33,412 nucleotides of DNA from contig QPGA01000003.1 of NCBI GenBank assembly GCA_003332265.1, positions 134,090 through 167,501 of the forward strand, written 5' to 3'. This document shows, in pieces, positions 31,952 through 33,412 of this stretch. This DNA is from Candidatus Accumulibacter meliphilus. GTDB lineage: Bacteria > Pseudomonadota > Gammaproteobacteria > Burkholderiales > Rhodocyclaceae. Numbering within the stretch: position 1 is the stretch's first letter; every line of letters begins with the position of its first letter. The notes under the pieces are model-generated. The model was not told the origin of the DNA and did not search any database. It worked only from the letters and a program-made list of their open reading frames with translations. Both the position numbers and the translations under genes were made by a program.

Positions 31952-33307
31952 ATGTCCGGCAGCGCGAATCCCTTGGCGCGCGTGCTCGTGCTGCGGCGCA
32001 TCGAAGTGCTGACCCAAGCGGTCGTGTTGCTGTTGGCGGTGGCGTGGTTGAAGATCCCCCTCGATGTCGCGCCGATGATGGCGGTCATCGCCCTGCTCGC
32101 CGCGGTCAACCTGCTCACCCGCTGGCGCCTGGCCCGCGGTGGTGCGGCCAGCGAAGGCGAAGTCTTCGCCCATCTGGCGATCGACGTCGCTGCCCTTGGC
32201 GTCCTGCTCTATTTTGCCGGGGGTTCGGCCAATCCCTTTGTTTCGCTGTTCCTGCTGCCGCCGACGCTGGCTGCGGCGATGCTGCCGGCGCGCTATGCCT
32301 GGTCCATGGCAGCGATGACGCTGGCTGCCTACACTTTCCTGATCTTCTGGAAGCTGCCGCTGCCGCCACCGCAAGGCGATCTCGCCCAGTTCGACGCGCT
32401 GCTCGCCCGTGCCACCGGCGGCGCCAGCGAACACGCCATCCATAGCAGCGGCTTTGCCCTGCACATTCTCGGCATGTGGCTGAACTTCGTGATCAGCGTC
32501 GGCGTCGTTGCCTTTTTCCTGACGCGCATGGCGGCAGCGCTCAAGCAGCGCGAACGCGAACTCGCCGTGGTCCGCGAAGCCGTTCTGCGCGACGAGCAGA
32601 TTCTCTCGCTGGGCACCCTCGCCGCTGGCGCGGCGCACCAGTTGGGGACGCCGTTGGCGACGATGGCGGTGGTCATCCGCGAGCTTGAGCTCAACCATGG
32701 CAGCGGCGACACCGAGTTGCGCGAGGACCTCTTGCTGCTGCGCGAACAGGTCGATCGCTGCAAGCAGACGATTTCGCAGATCCTCGCCTCTTCCGGTCAG
32801 GGGCGCGAGGAAAGTCTGCGCTCGCTGGCGCTCGATGCCTACCTGCAGCACGTGCTCGACGACTGGCAGCTGATTCGTCCGCACGCGCGGCTCAGCGCGA
32901 CGCTGCACGGTGCACAACCAGCGCCCTTGATCGCCGTTGACCGCACTCTGGAGCAAGCGCTGCTCAATCTGCTCGATAACGCCGCCGACGCCGCCGACAC
33001 CAATGGCGCCAGCCAGGAAGTGCTACGCTTTACGGCGTCCTGGGATATCGACCGCTGTCGCATCGAGATCCTCGACGCCGGTCCCGGGCTCGATGCCGAA
33101 GCGCGGCAGCGGCAGGGCGAGGCCTTTTTCACCACCAAGGTCGACGGCGGCGAGCGTGCCGGCGGCCTCGGCATTGGCCTGTTCCTGAGCAACGCCACGC
33201 TCGAGCGCCTCGGCGGCAAGGTCGAACTCTTCAACCGTGAGCCGCCGCAGGGCGGCGCCTGCACCCGCGTCACCCTGCCTTTGGCCCGACTGAAAGCGCA
33301 AAGCTGA
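31952..33307 (+). CDS. regB: Redox-sensing histidine kinase RegB/PrrB type
   Basis: 451 residues from ATG 31952 (470 if the ATG at 31895 is used; neither has a strong ribosome binding site). Several membrane helices lead to the quinone-site motif GGSANPF (residues 90-96), which defines the RegB family. A short dimerisation region has the H-box AAGAAHQLGTPLATM with phosphorylated His229. The redox-switch position is Cys270 in REQVDRCKQT. The HATPase domain follows: EQALLNLLDNAADA (N box), LDAGPGLD (G1), GGLGIGLFLSNATLERLGGKVEL (G2). RegB signals oxygen and quinone redox state to RegA and controls energy metabolism, including terminal oxidases and carbon and nitrogen fixation in relatives. The partner regulator begins 11 bases downstream, as expected. 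Confidence 0.92.
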   Translation: MSGSANPLARVLVLRRIEVLTQAVVLLLAVAWLKIPLDVAPMMAVIALLAAVNLLTRWRLARGGAASEGEVFAHLAIDVAALGVLLYFAGGSANPFVSLFLLPPTLAAAMLPARYAWSMAAMTLAAYTFLIFWKLPLPPPQGDLAQFDALLARATGGASEHAIHSSGFALHILGMWLNFVISVGVVAFFLTRMAAALKQRERELAVVREAVLRDEQILSLGTLAAGAAHQLGTPLATMAVVIRELELNHGSGDTELREDLLLLREQVDRCKQTISQILASSGQGREESLRSLALDAYLQHVLDDWQLIRPHARLSATLHGAQPAPLIAVDRTLEQALLNLLDNAADAADTNGASQEVLRFTASWDIDRCRIEILDAGPGLDAEARQRQGEAFFTTKVDGGERAGGLGIGLFLSNATLERLGGKVELFNREPPQGGACTRVTLPLARLKAQS

Positions 33308-33318
33308 GAACTGAACTG

Positions 33319-33412
33319 ATGCCTGTGATGACCGAGAAAATCCCGAAACTCCCCGAAGACGAGCGTTCGACCCTGCTGCTGGTGGACGACGACGATGTCT
33401 TCCGTCGCGTCC
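33319..33412 (+). CDS. regA: Response regulator RegA/PrrA, 5' end only
   Basis: The first 31 codons are present before the window ends. PEDERSTLLLVDDDDVFRRV shows the acidic pocket (LVDDDD) that opens a receiver domain; the phospho-acceptor Asp and DNA-binding helix lie beyond the edge. ATG 33319 is used; a second ATG at 33328 is possible. Position directly after the RegB-type kinase identifies it as its partner. Confidence 0.8.
   Translation, partial: MPVMTEKIPKLPEDERSTLLLVDDDDVFRRV

Overview
The window is GC-rich, densely coded bacterial chromosome with about 30 supportable genes on both strands. Gene content points to a betaproteobacterium of the Rhodocyclales / Candidatus Accumulibacter type: a fused IcmF acyl-CoA mutase beside a CoA-transferase, a FeeM-like acyltransferase carrying a PilZ domain, a RegB/RegA redox pair, LptM-LysA divergent from CyaY, and a TIR/STAND-type conflict locus. 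The taxonomic call is inference from gene content. No rRNA, tRNA, CRISPR array or transposase was seen.

Layout. 1-2.8 kb: a secreted M23 peptidase (runs off the left edge), a decayed medium-chain dehydrogenase pseudogene, and a FeeM-PilZ protein. 2.9-9.0 kb: an acyl-CoA module with an AraC-type regulator divergent from icmF, followed by a family-I CoA-transferase. Next is a 329-base spacer packed with hairpins. 9.3-14.3 kb: an OmpA-like lipoprotein, a secreted protein coupled to a CapA-like phosphatase, then truC-ychJ and rhlE on the minus strand. 14.5-20.7 kb: an accessory island with a HigB/HigA-type toxin-antitoxin operon that includes a third small gene and a terminator. It is followed by a TIR protein with a degenerate ATPase-like domain, translationally coupled to a membrane ATPase with a repetitive Gly-rich transmembrane region. 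A nucleoside-deoxyribosyltransferase-like protein with a TPR/DUF4071-like tail completes the island. 20.8-25.3 kb: a P2-type ATPase preceded by a coupled 32-residue leader ORF and followed by a small secreted protein, then an unknown membrane-anchored protein behind an AT-rich inverted repeat. 25.5-31.5 kb: gpmI with a terminator, lptM-lysA, cyaY, and a feoA-feoB-Cys-rich operon under a Fur-box-like promoter. 31.9 kb to the end: regB and the start of regA.

How the genes work together. IcmF and the CoA-transferase probably handle branched or short-chain acyl-CoAs under the AraC protein. The Feo operon imports ferrous iron under probable Fur control, and RegBA senses redox state next to it. The best candidate for an undescribed system is the TIR / membrane-ATPase / deoxyribosyltransferase-TPR cluster at 15818-20700. 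It has the parts of an NTP-dependent immune or abortive-infection system: a NADase-type effector domain, a P-loop switch, a membrane module and a nucleotide-binding or helical-repeat partner. It lies directly beside a toxin-antitoxin operon. Its function is inference.
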